Assembly: GCA_963969595.1 (NCBI GenBank)
Contig: OZ018415.1
Coordinates: 5,704,001-5,768,000, forward strand
Origin: Neckera pumila
Lineage: Eukaryota > Streptophyta > Bryopsida > Hypnales > Neckeraceae
Direction of reading: 5' to 3'
DNA length: 64,000 bases
This document shows, in pieces, positions 46,651 to 59,400 of the stretch (its first letter is position 1; every line of letters begins with the position of its first letter). Position numbers and translations under genes: made by a program. The notes beneath the pieces are model-generated. The model ran no database searches, had not been told where the DNA came from, and saw only the letters and a list, made by a program, of their open reading frames with translations.

Positions 46651-49254
46651 TGCCAAAAGTGTCATGTAGTCTAAGTGATGCCAAAATCCATTTGATGCAC
46701 ATAAAAAAATGACACTAATAGTATCAAAATATGTCATAGAGAAGAAGTTAAAATAGCAGGAACTGTACTCAAATTCGACCATTTGTAAAGTTGCCGCCTT
46801 CACAATACTATAAATAGAATTATACACTATTCAAAATGGCCCTCAACTCCACCTTACACATGTCCTTGTAGTGTGCACCATTTTGGATATCTTCCCTACT
46901 CAATTTTGACAAGTGATCCATTTTAGTTGTAGGTATCTTACCTCCTAAAACCGTCGCTTTTTGCTCTGTATCTAGTTACTATTATTAAGGTAAATCACCC
47001 CAATATGATCAAGATGAGGAGTTTGCCCACATTCTATAGCTGATTTTTTTAAAATCCTCCACATAAAGACAAGTGTAAGAAATGGCAAGAGCAATTGAAA
47101 TTATATTTTTTCAATAAGTATGAATTTGTTATAAATTTTTGAGGTATTCTACCCATTTTGATCCAAAAGAGTCCATTGACTGTTCCAAAAGCAACAAAAG
47201 CTTATCTATAATGTTCACCTTACTCACCTAAAGCAATCACAATATTTTCTAATGTGGAAGGCCTGAAAAGTTATTTCCTACAATGAATTTATATTGAAAA
47301 ATTAGAAGTTCCTAATGAGGTCACTAATCACTCCATTAGTGCTAGCCAAGCCAAATTGATTGTTGCCCAAATTTCATTCATTGAAATCCCCCGTAATAAG
47401 GTCTTTCCCTAGATGTCTACTATAGAATATTTTGACCACAATGGTTATTCTACCTTAGATTGGTACAATTTCCATCTTTTCTTGTTGGCAAGTGAAAGGA
47501 GGTTTCAACACACTAAAGAATGCGACATTTGGATACCATATGCAAAAGTTATAAAGGGTCAAAGTTTTTTTGGTAGATGTTCTAAAATTGTTTTTTTTAA
47601 ATACACACATATTGATTTTGGAGATGTAAAAATGGTGCTGATGGTAGTTTTAGGCCAAGTAGAATTTTGGGTGTACACACCTTAGTGAGTTTTTGACAAC
47701 AATATAAAATTCTTATTATTTTGAATTAGTGCAAGCTTGAAATATTACTATAATTGTACTATTTTTTACATTTTTTTAGAGCATCCGCATTGCAATATGT
47801 TGAAGCAATACTCTAAACGTTTTGCACCATTGATCTTCTAAGATCTTCTAAGATCAATGGTATAGAACCTTCATTAGAGGAAAATTTGGACCTTGCGGAG
47901 GGCCGTTTGATTGCATGAAAATGTGCAATTACAGAAAAAAAAAATTGAATTCTTAAAGCATCAATTTGAACTCTCACTAATAAGATTAATAAATGAAGTA
48001 GAAATATGGTTTACATAGACTACGAAAATGACTACAAAAGGATCCACATGTGATCTAATTTATTATAAGGGTCTTGTTTCTTGTCCATCATTTTCTTGTC
48101 TTCTTGAGAATATGTGACTACAAATGTTTTTTTCGTGATAGAATAAATGGTGCAATACTATAGAGGTTTTAATCCCTATAGTTCTTTGAGTATTTTTCAC
48201 AAAAACATTCAATGTTTGTAACTTGTTATTTTTTAGTGCGTCGACCACAATTGAAAAATAAAAACATTTTTCAAACTTTCTAATCTACAAATTTGTAATG
48301 TAAAAGACTTCTATAGGAATGTGTGGAAAAATTTCCAACCTATTTAACCGCTTAGATTACGAGATTATAATGTTTAAAGTCAAGAAGAAAATAAATTTTG
48401 GACATTAGCAAGGGCGGTATAATTTGAGTCAACCTTTGTGGATAAGGAATTAATATTCAGCTTTGGAATTTGCACCATTTCATAGGTAGTTACTGCACTT
48501 ATTTGTGTGCCATTTTTCAAAGATAATGTAGGGGTCTATTATCCCCAAGTCATCTTGCACTGAGAACATGTCTAAAGTCAAGCTTGCAAGATTTTAATTT
48601 CTTTTTTGAAAACTTTTTCATTGGAAAAATGAGAATTTCAATGATCAAGACAAATCTTTCCTTTTCCAAATTAAGTAAGATAAACCTCATGATTTTATAC
48701 TAAAATTGATATGAGTTAATGGTTATAAAGTCGTTTTACAATTGTCTTTTTTGGTACATTGAGTGAAAATTGGAAAAAAAAAATAAAAATTATTTTCAAC
48801 CACACATTCTTGATACAGACTACTATGAGAATGTATAGAGAAATTTTAGCCCATTTGACTTCTGATAGATTGCAAAATTAAGCATTCAAAATTAATGGAA
48901 AAAATTCACAACTTGCTTGACAACTTGCCCACTTGTTTGCCCTCTCTATTAGCACACTTTTATGCTGCCTCTAGAATTTTGAAGCTACATAAATTTTGAT
49001 TCATGCACCTAATTGGGAAGTAAATTAAAATTTGGAAAGATTATACAAGTATAAATCATTAAAAAAAGAATTTACTTTCATCCGCTAAAAATTGATTTTG
49101 TATGAATCTACCTCCAAAAGCTCCATGGGAGCCTAAAATAAATAAATATAATAAATAAATATATTTAGAGAGAGATATAGAGATATAGATATATTGATAA
49201 ATAGAGTGGGCACATCAAAGTCCTTAGACCAAGTAATTAACAACCTTTGTCTCT
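46651..49254. other. AT-rich intergenic, no gene recognised
   Basis: It contains a short direct repeat GATCTTCTAAGATC near 47832 and several short frames (for example 47413-47685) without motifs. Confidence 0.4.
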
Positions 49255-49486
49255 CTACACAAAATAATAAAATTAGGTTGTCTCATATTATTTTTTGACA
49301 TTTGGCACTATATAAATATTATTTATAACTATATAAGAATGTATTACTTTTGAATTAGGTATTGTTGTAATCGGGATTCATAGACTTCCATATGTACAAA
49401 TAGAAATACATATAAAAATATTTGTTGACTTTGATACAAAGTAACTTCTTTAGGGTAAGGCAACCTAATCTCATTGTTCTATATAG
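49255..49486. mobile_element. MITE, CTACACAAAATA family, copy 2
   Basis: Left CTACACAAAATAATAAAATT is inverted at the right end (AACCTAATCTCATTGTTCTA then TATAG). It is 232 bp and related to 32661-32905. Confidence 0.65.
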
Positions 49487-49499
49487 CATATTTCCAAAT

Positions 49500-50640
49500 A
49501 GTGTCAACAATGATATCACACATCTAAGGTATGAGGTCCATAAGGCTCTCATTTTAAAACTAAAAATCAATTTAGGGAGGTTAAATGTACTTTTTGAAAT
49601 ATTTTTCAGTAAATTTTCCTTGAAAAACAAATGAAATTGACATCTAATCCAAATTATTTTATATTTTTTTAGAGCTTCATGGAATTCATTATGAGTTTTT
49701 GAAGTTCAAACGCAGTGGTCTCTAAAAATGTCCACCTCCTAAAATGTAAACCATTGTACATTGTTGGTGCAATGAAAAATGCACTTTTACATAAATGGAT
49801 GATTGTAGAGCTTGAGTGCTTTATGGACCTCCTCCCATAAGGTATGCAACCTGTTTCTAACTAGGGCCCCATTTGCCCAAGATAGGAGGACCTATTTTTG
49901 TGAATGAGGGGAATTTGATGTGGTTTAGCAATTTCATTGTTGTGTAACAAATAACATGTTGACATCTAATGAAGGTGCTAAGACCATTTTTTAGTTTTGC
50001 ACTTCTTGTAAATAGGTTCGTCTATGCCTTGAGAACAAGTCAAACTGTAATCTAGACTTCCTTAATTTTTACTAATTCCAAGCTTGATGAAAAATTAGCA
50101 AAAAATCGTGCAATCTTCATTATTTCTATTCCCTTATTAGAGAAAATTACCCCCCCCCAAAATAGGGCATATGCTAAAATGCTTATCCCCACCATTGCTC
50201 AATCGGATATATGCTAAAACGCTTAACATTGTTGGAAATAGGTCATATACCTTAGTGTAGTAAGCCCTTCACAGGTGACGATATCACACATATTGTTTCA
50301 ATTTGATCACTGCGCACACTCAGAAGTGGCAAGCATTGCTAACAGTGTACACTTGTTGAGCAGATATGTGTGTCATCAACAACCATTAAGGTAGGAGGTC
50401 CATAAATCGCTCATCTAAGAGCTGAAGCTAAATTTTGGGGAGGTAAAACTTCTTAAAATATTTTTCAGTAATTTTCCTTGAAAGGCAAGAGAAATTGGCA
50501 TCTAACCCAAGTTGTTTCATATTTTTTGAAGCTTTGTAGAATTAGTTATGAATTTCTGAAGTTGCAGAAAAGTGCATTTTTGTGGGCTCTAAAACCAACC
50601 ACCTCCTCAAATGCACGCCACTTGTACATTGAAAAGTGCA
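49500..50640. repeat. Diverged direct repeat, copies at ~49530-49765 and ~50390-50640
   Basis: Shared blocks are AGGTCCATAA, GGGAGGTTAAA/GGGAGGTAAAA, ATATTTTTCAGTAA, TTTTCCTTGAAA, GCATCTAA-like and CACCTCCT. The units are about 870 bp apart. Confidence 0.55.
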
Positions 50641-50744
50641 AAATGTACCTCTAGAGCCTGATTGGTTTTAGAACCCGCTCCATTTTAGAACCTCCTACCT
50701 TAGTAGCTCAGTTTGCAAGTTGTGAGTTCACTACATACCACAAC

Positions 50745-50875
50745 ATCATACTCAAGTTGTGGCAAAACCCTCAAAATATTATCATTACAATTTCAAATAA
50801 CAGTACTTAACTAGTGGCAAACCCCTCAAAATAATATCATTACAATTTCAAATAACAGCACTCAAGTTGTAGCAA
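50745..50875. repeat. Two-copy tandem repeat (~60-bp unit)
   Basis: ATCATTACAATTTCAAATAA occurs twice, each followed by CAG and TACT/CACT. GTGGCAAA precedes both copies. Confidence 0.7.
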
Positions 50876-51039
50876 TCATCACAGCACCATAATTTCAAAT
50901 CAGGTGATCAATTGATGATTGTAACAGGCGTGTGATGACAAGAATACCAAAGAAACAGACATAGTTTGACCTCGTAGTTCCTAGTTTGAAACATTTCAAA
51001 GGCGAAAAGAATAGAGTTAATCGTAAAGTAAATCCCAAT

Positions 51040-51260
51040 TTGTAGAAGGGGGGTCCAAGGAAGGTTTAGCTAATAAGAATAGTACGAAAGAAACACAACA
51101 TCAAACTCCAACAAATTAAGTGTGGGTGCTTTAATCAAGGAGTTTTTTCCTATGTTTTTCTCAAACTCTAGCTCTTGGTCCTTCATTGCACACATTTTAC
51201 AATTAACTCTAATGCCTCTGGTTTACTGTGCCTTCTTGTGGCACTCTAGACTTACAATTT
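51040..51260. repeat. Dispersed repeat, relates to 39480-39790
   Basis: Same order of blocks as 39530-39720. It begins just after an AGAGTTAATCGTAAAG terminus-like sequence at 51012. Confidence 0.55.
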
Positions 51261-51525
51261 TCCAATAAATAAATATGCTTTAACTTACAAACAAATTTCC
51301 GTATTGATTTTTGTATGGACTGGATTTCTTCCGACTCCTTCTGTGGCCAAAGGCATGGATGGGGATCAAATTGTGAGGAACTTTACTCAGCATGTGGTTG
51401 GTATAGGTTTCAGTATGTTGTGGATTGGTCTTTTTTGCAGGGCCTCTGTCCTTGTTCTCAATGTGATTTTCTTCAGTTCTTCCATTCGAAAAAAAACTTG
51501 TGAACAAAAGACGGCAAGGTCCTAG

Positions 51526-51820
51526 TGTGGGGGGCCCAGGGAATTTTCACCCGCGATCAGGGTGCCTCTCTTGTGATAAGGAGTGGTGGGGGATTTTCAA
51601 TCAGATTTCAAAGTTTTCTTGGAAGTCTGTAGGCTTCCAAGAAAACTTCCTGTAGCTAAAAGGAGCCAACCTCTCCCTTGTTGTCTCTCTTCTTGTCAAG
51701 TCTCTCCTTGTCCTTGCTGTGTCTCTTCTTGTCAAGTCTCTCCTTGTTTCAAGCCTCACTAATCTCTTTTAGTTACTTACTACCTGTTAATTGTATAGGG
51801 TCCAATATTGAACCCCCACA
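51526..51820. mobile_element. Possible solo LTR or TIR element (295 bp)
   Basis: It begins TGTGGGGGG and ends CCCCCACA, with CTAG directly on both sides (51522-51525, 51821-51824). The interior has an exact-looking direct repeat of CTCTTCTTGTCAAGTCTCTC. TG...CA ends suggest an LTR, while the longer inverted ends (GGTCCTAGTGTGGGGG) suggest a DNA element. Confidence 0.4.
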
Positions 51821-51824
51821 CTAG

Positions 51825-52854
51825 GACCGTGCCCAAAAGACTGTCAACTGTATTCAAAGTGATTTAAAAAAAAAGCACAAATATGGATAAAAGCCATCAT
51901 AGCAAAATTCATTGAACTTTTTGTGTTGATTTTAAGTCCTATGTTAGCAAATGAATGTGGGAAGCACAATCTATGATGCTAAACTTTGGGTGGGGAGACC
52001 CAATTGCCTGGAATAATAAGACTCCAAGAACTCGGCAACTGACTGAAGGCTATGTTTGAACCAGAATGCAACAATTGCTCTAAGTCTGTTATGAGTTGGT
52101 ACCTCATGTGGACTTTGGTGTGTGGGTTGTAACCCTAAAAGGATGCGGCCACCAATGACGAAGGTAGTCACCAGTATGCTCTGATTATTGGACTAATAGG
52201 TGCATTCTTTGTTTATACAATGAATGATGAAGTCATCCATCATTACACTTTTGGTCCTCAACATTGTCCTAGGGTCAAACAAGATATGGGATATAATGTA
52301 AGAGAACCCAAGAGCACTCATTGGAGGTCAAACTATTGTGCAAAATTTTCCCTTTTCACACAAAATTCCAAGGATGAACATCTACACCTCTCTTACTAAT
52401 AGAAAGATTCTCTATCATCTATTGGACACTTACTGTCTGCAGCCACGTACGATACAAGATTATGATGTTTTTATAGCTAAATTCAACACTGTAAGCTCCT
52501 CTCTAAAATTGACATTGAAGATCAACACCATGCAAGCTCCTTTGCTACAACCTCACTTGGGAAGCTAGTAGACAGTGCACTAGCTTGCCTTTTGAATAGC
52601 GTTGCTACTCAAACTTCCTTAGGGTAGCTTCCGTAGGTGCAAAGTCTCCCTTCCCTTTCCTTTGGAGCCAACAAACTCTTGATTCACAATGGTCCCCACA
52701 AGAGAATAGACTTCTTCTTTGGATCGGGTGGATCGCAATCCTTATTAAATTTGGCTTAATTAATTTCACAAATATGTGTAAGCCCTACATGTGAAGGACT
52801 CCAAATGTTTGTTTAATTCTAAAAATGTGTCAATGAAATTACTAATTGGATATC
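51825..52854. other. Intergenic, repeat-derived
   Basis: 52200-52400 resembles parts of 9105-9200 and 22890-22990. No gene was recognised. Confidence 0.35.
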
Positions 52855-53140
52855 CTTAGAAATCTCTAAATTCATATTACTATAAATGAAAGTATATCTC
52901 TAAAGTAGCAATCTATTCTTTATTCATTTATTACTCTTTAAAAAATTACAAGTGCATTATCTACAAGGTCATAATGTCAGGGAGGGCTAAAGTGGAGACA
53001 CCAATCCGTTCACCTTAGTATCCATTATAAACTCTAACTTTGAACTTGTTACTTTTGTCAAAGATCCATTTAAGCCTACACTAAACATGTATGTCAAGAG
53101 ATGGCCAAGGAGATCAGCAACAATGTCTTGAATGAACAAT
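52855..53140 (-). pseudogene. Decayed duplicate of the PLD gene 3' end
   Basis: Minus-strand frames near 52971-53140 encode DIVADLLGHLLTYMFSVGL, then GSLTKV and EFIMDTK. These align with [25 protein letters not shown] and EFITDTK of the neighbouring PLD last exon. The copy has a two-codon insertion and an in-frame TAG before the true stop. Downstream flank is shared too (52863-52920 against 53203-53260), so the duplication extended beyond the gene. Confidence 0.85.
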
Positions 53141-53482
53141 ACTCAAGGTGTTATCCAATTCAAAAAAGGACAAAGGATTAGTAACTAGAAACCATTAGAA
53201 ATCTCCAAATTCATACTACTATGAATGAAAGAATATCCCTAAGGTAGCAACAAATTCTTTATTGGCTCTGTCCAAAAGACAAAGACTATGGCATCAACTT
53301 TGATTTCAAAAGTTCAATTCCAAATTTTATCTACAACCGCATTCACATTGCACAATGCGGTTAGGGTTTGGTTGAAGTGGAAATGTAGTGTCTGACTGGT
53401 CAATAAATGAACCTACAACATGGCCTTACAATTATATTGTTCTTATTCAATTACTCTCCAAAAAAATTCACAAGTGCACTGT

Positions 53483-56400
53483 CTACGTGGTCAAAATGTC
53501 CGGGAGAGCTAATAAAGAGCTCCCCAACACCTTCGCCTTGGTATCCGTTATAAACTCTGAGCCTGGCACTTCTGTCAAAGATCCATCCAAGCCGACACTA
53601 AATGGGTACGTCAAGAGATGGCCCGGGAGATCCACGACAATGTCTTGAATGAACAACTTCCAAAGCTCGTCGGCTCGCTTGTTGACTGTGTGAATGCACT
53701 CAAGGCTCCAAGGTTGCAAAAAGGAGTTGTGGAGGAAGCCTGTATGCTCAAACCATAGGGCCATCCGGAAGCCATGGATCTGGCCAGATGCAGGATGGTA
53801 AGTGGCTAGGTGGTGAGGCTGGTATGCTCCCATGGCAATCTCAGAGTCGCGCGCCCCATCCATGGATCTCTCATTGATGTTGGCAGAGCCCACTATTATG
53901 TACTCGTCATCCACTAAATACAAGCAAACAATACATGTTCTTGAGATCTCTTTGAAGTCAACAAACAAAACAGAAAAACACCAAGGAAATAGACGGTTTT
54001 CTAACACCAATTTACAACATTATATGCCTATTTTGCACAAAAACTAGGTCAATATCCTTGTTATAACATTCTTGAACTAGTTGGAAGACCAACTTTTTGG
54101 AAAAAAATCACGTGTAATCTTAAGTGGAGCTGTAAGAATCCGGTAAAAGAGATAATGGAGATGACAATGGAAGAATGAAATGGTTAGGAGAGAATGGAGA
54201 CACTTGTGGAAACATCTTACTAGGCAAAATTAAGTACCTCAATTACTCACAAGAAAGGTTTCTATATGGGATGAATAGTATGTTGTTAAAGAATGACTTT
54301 AACCTCAAAGTGCTTGAATTGAAGTAGTAAGACAAATTTTTAATCAAAATGTAATAGCAATGTGTCTCAAATATCAATATAACATAAATTCTTTTCATTG
54401 ATATATTTGCACAATTTTCCTTGAAGTTTTTGCAATGAATAATTAATTGGATGAAGTGGACTTTTCAAACATTCATCCACTGTGTGGATACTTGAGTGTT
54501 TAGGATAACTAAGTTGTTACTGAAGAGAATCCAAGTCCTTGACAACCCAAAATGCTAAAAAATGGACACCTTAAAATGCATGGAAGACGAAGCTACTTTG
54601 ATATACAGAAACAAGCAGCTCATTGCACCTATCTACCCGAAACAAAACTGCATAATTTTCAATCTAGTCTCTTTCCGTATAATCTTTTCATACAATCCTC
54701 AGTCCAATCCTCATCGACCAAAAAACTTAAGAAAAAACAAATTTTACAATCTCAGAATGCCACGATTCCTTAAATCACATGTTAAAATTCTATTAATAAG
54801 CAATAGAGCTTCATTGTTTGGCACAATTAGACCCAACAGCTACTATAGCTACTATATGCTTTTCAACAATCACAACTAAATTGACTACGAGACCTTTGAT
54901 TATATTATACAGGTGAGCTTTGATCTGTGCTAATTGTGAACATACTTCATCTATTGACATTCGATTTTCTGCAATTGTTTTGTAGCTTAGCTCAAAATTA
55001 AAATGTGCAAACTTTTAGATGGTTCAAGCTTTCTAGATTGTTGTAGTAGGAGAAGGCCTTCAAAGAGGAGAATGGAAGGTGAATGGAGACGTTTCATTAG
55101 CTTTTATAATCTTCCAAATTGATACCCCTCCCAAGTAACCATTGCAAAGGAGAGTAGAAGGAGAACAACTGAAGCAACGTAAGCTTACCGATCATCATCT
55201 TCGAGTGCACGTAAATCATCAACCGTCTCTGCTCCTGCGCCGCTTTGTAATACGCATCCACCGGTTCTTTCGTGGGCACCGCCTCCTCCGGCCATTTCGT
55301 TTCCCTGTTCCCCAAGCAAAACACCGACAGATACTCCCTGGGATGCTGGTCATAGATCCTCTTGGCCCGGAACGCATTCGCAATCTCCCTGTACATCATC
55401 TTGAAAGTCCTTCTCTGCCAGGCCAGAATCTCTTGCACGGGCACACTGTCGGGGATGCCCTCGGGGTACAAAGGGATGACGATGTACGCAGTGAATCGCT
55501 CCCCCGCTTCGATCTTGCTCACGATCTTGCGAGCAAGCTCCATGGGGATGAGGTTGTAAGCTCCGGATTCTTGTTTGTCGTCCCAGGCGAAGGCGGAGCC
55601 GATGAAGTACTGGTTCTCGATGTAAATGAAGTTGCGGGCGCGGCGGATGGCGTCGATGTAAGCGTGCTGGATGCTGCGGTCGATGGTGTTGTCTTTGCCG
55701 CTGATCAAGCCCTGGAGGGCGGCTTGTTCGGGAGTGTCTGGGAAGCCGAAGGCAGCGCCTGTGCACAACCGAGGGAACCAACAAAGAAAAGAGACTCAAA
55801 TTTAGGAACATTTTTAAGTGCCCAAATGGGCCAAATTGGTCCCTTTAATACCTTCAGGAATTGAAAGAAAGCATTTACCAACAGAAACAACAAAGAGCCT
55901 CAAATTCAGGAACATATAAATGCCCAGATGATCCAAATTGGTCCCTTCCATACCTTCAGGATTGAAATAAATCATTTACCAACAGAACTAACAAAGAGCC
56001 TCAAATTCAGGAACCGGGTAAGTGCCTAAATGGTCCAAATTGGTTCCTTTCATAATTTCAGGAAATGAAAGAAAGCATTTACCAACAGAACCAACAAAGA
56101 GCCTCAGATTTTCAGTGCCCAAATGGTCCAAACTGATACATTCCATACCTTTTAGGACTTATTTACAACAGAATTAAAAAAAAGACTCACATTCAGGAAC
56201 CGGGTAAGTGCCCTGAAGTTCAAAAGTAGTTCCTTCCATATCTTTAGGAATGGAAAAAAAACATTTAGGAAGGAAGATTAAAGGAGGGTACAACTAGGGG
56301 TGCCAAAGTGCAGGAGTTCAACTGCAAGATTTTCTTCTATTCGTTCAATTTTGAGTCATATGAGAGAGCTAAGTCGTGCACTCTAACGTTTTCCTAATAG

Positions 56401-59400
56401 AAAGAAGAAATCAAGTCTCACGCTGTGAACGACAAAACTTCGGTTAAGGGTTTACATAATGGACTATAAGCTTTCCAAAATGGATTTCCTACGTTTGGTT
56501 TGGAGTCGAGCAAAAGAAAATTGCAAAAAGTCTACAAACTCATCAGCCCTGTGCGAAATCATTAAGGAGCTAGAACCAACCATACCTGCATCGATGGAAC
56601 GAAACAGCTGCACATTCCAAGTCTCCGGATCATCTTCAAGAGTAGCAGTGACAGGCCCAAGACCGCTCCGCACAATGTCCAAAAGTGCACCTTCCCGTCT
56701 CCTCCCCGCTTGTTTCCGCCACCTCTGCTCAAAGTTATACAAAACATCCCAAGCAACAGGCCCTTCCAACTTCGAATGAATGTCATGCCAGGGCTCACGA
56801 GGTCCTCCGCATTCCAGAGAGCTTTCAGCAAACACCGCGTGCAAGTCCTGTTGATGCGCCCCATTGAGAGTCCGAAACAGAGAGTGGTACTGCGTGTCAT
56901 AGCGGCCGTCGCAAAGGTCCAGGCCTCCCACAAAGCTCACAATCCTTCGCTGATGGGGACTACCAGGTAATGGAGAGTCCACAATCACAGATTTCTGGTG
57001 ATGTGTGAAGAGGTTCCCGATTTGAGCTTGTTGGAGGAAAGTTAAGCTGCTGGTGGGGTTTCGTGGACAAAGGAAGCAATTGACGTTGGTATTTTGGAAG
57101 TAGAGGGCGGTCTCTTCGTCATGGGTTCTCATCTGACCTTGTTGGCGCAGCCAAAAGGAGGATCTGTCGTCCCAGACCATGATGTTCACGCGAACTCCCT
57201 GGTCAGCCTTTCGCTTCAGAAGCTCTCCGAGTGTCAAGTCCTCGTCACCTGCAGTGAAATTTAGTTTGCACAAAGTTTAGCTGTATGGCTAGAAGATCAA
57301 ATTCGAGATGAATTCCCCTGGGGTTAAATTTTAATTTACCCAAAATTTTAGGATGCATTACCAAAAGAAAGATGAAAAGGAGCCAAAAACGTATTCAACG
57401 CGAAACACATTCTTGAGTAACTCCATAAGCATCCTTGAAACTGTTCATGAAAAGAATCTAGATCTTTCAAGAAAAAAAAAGAAAAAGAAAAAAAGAATCT
57501 AGATCTCTTTTGGTACAATCTGGAGCTCATGGCAATCCTTCCACAGCCATATTTTCAACTGGTTAGAGAACGAAAATTTTCTCATTTCATGAGGCAAATT
57601 TCAACAGAGATTGACATATTCCTTAACACCGAGTGTTCGGTTCCTACAAGGTCCTGCAGCTCGAGCATCTAGCTTGATGACCCCCACCATTAGCGAGAGG
57701 GTCGCCCCGAGAGAAATGCCAAAAAAAGGTGATCACTACGACTTGGTCATGGCAGATAAGTCATGTGTCAAACAAAAAAATGAAGGTTGTTTTGAGAAGG
57801 TCATATGGAGTCTTTTTTTTCTGTCCAATTTAATTTAGGTTGCAATGAACACATGTTACGTTCTCCATTGATTCTGGTGATATAAAAGTTGGTTTCGTTT
57901 GAATTTATGCTGTTTACAATAGTATCCATGAGATCGGTATCAAACATTTTCGCCAACACTGCAACAGACACTTAGTTCGGGACGGAGGGTATACAAAGAC
58001 ACAAGTAATGTTGCTAATTTCGAAAAAAACATAAACACATCACCTGGCACGTGTCGGTGAGGGTCACGGCAGAGTTTGAACTCGGTGTAGACGGCCCATC
58101 CCGTGATGTAGATGAGTTGGCGGGCGTTGTTGATGGCTTCAAAAATGTCTTCCCAGCAGCGAGTGGGCTGGTAGACTTGATTGTTGGCCAAATAAATGTT
58201 GGGCAGGAAATTATCCGCCATGTGAGCGTCCTGGTACAAAGTCACTTTGCAGTTCTTTCTTTGAGGGAAGTAGCAATACTCCACACCTGGGTTCTGTGCA
58301 TCCAAAATCCCTTTCCCCCAATAAAATTCATGACTCGCCTCAAAAAACTGCAGAGAAAAGCGGATGCGCGCTCGATGCAGTTCGCCCGTGTGGTCGTTGA
58401 AGAGTTTGTAAGCCTGATCTATCCTCCTGCCTGTTGGAACAACGCGTTGTACTGTCAGGGAAATATCGTGCACAGGCCTGCAACCGGACAGCTCGATCAG
58501 CAGGCACTCCACTTTGAACTGTCCGGTGAAGGAAACCAAGGTGAATTGTGAAATGAACAATGGAATTTGAACTCTCCGGTGAAGGGCAATTGTGTCTTTT
58601 CATAACAGCTACACACCTATTTGAGAAATGTCACAACTTTTTTCACCAAACCTTAATTTTCTTGTTGTACCAGGGAGTCAACTCCACTAGTATTCCCACA
58701 TTTCCAAAATAGTAAGATTTGAATAGTACCCACAAACAAAGAAGCTAGTGCTAATTTGTATGTGACTGGTCATTGACATGTGTATGATAGAACAACCATC
58801 ACATTCTTGAAAGTTGTAGCTATCACCTTGGGATTAAGACTACAAATTCAAGAGAGAATTAAGATGTCTAAGATGCCTTCAAGATGATACAATAGTTTGA
58901 CAACTTTGGGGAGCACAAATCCTCTCACATCTGCAAGGTTGTCTTCCAAGTCGTCCTTTTATGGGTCATGGTTTGGTTTCCTAGATGCTTTTCCACGCGC
59001 ATTGCAGCAACGCTACCTCTGGGCGATGACGTGGATTGGAGATTGGGTACAAGGATATTTTACACAAGTAGCCTCGCTAATTGAAGGCCAAGGATATGCT
59101 AATTTCAAATTTTTCAATGGTGGAGAGTTTTGGGTAAGCATCACAAGGCCTTTACACTAAGAGTCCATGCCATTCTTTGAAAATTATAGGTTGATGAGCT
59201 CATTGTACTTTAAAGCACTAAAAACAAGGTCCATTCAACTCCAAGGGAGAGAACTGGGTCCTCCAAGAATGAAAGACCAATTCTTTCCCTTGAAATTGAG
59301 TTTGTGTCTTTTCATTCATGGTCATCAAGCTATTTATTCTAGTATGGCTTTAAGAGTTGTCTAACTCATTGTCTAAAGCAAACCTAAGCTCAAGTATGAA

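Noticed and set aside
47413..47685. 90-codon plus-strand ORF
   Set aside because: AT-rich, no motif and no splice context; consistent with chance.
55142..55864. 240-codon plus-strand open frame
   Set aside because: It is the antisense of PLD exon 5 and its flank. Arg/His-rich low-information composition and a conserved coding exon on the other strand explain it.
58051..58551. 166-codon plus-strand ORF
   Set aside because: Antisense shadow of PLD exon 3.
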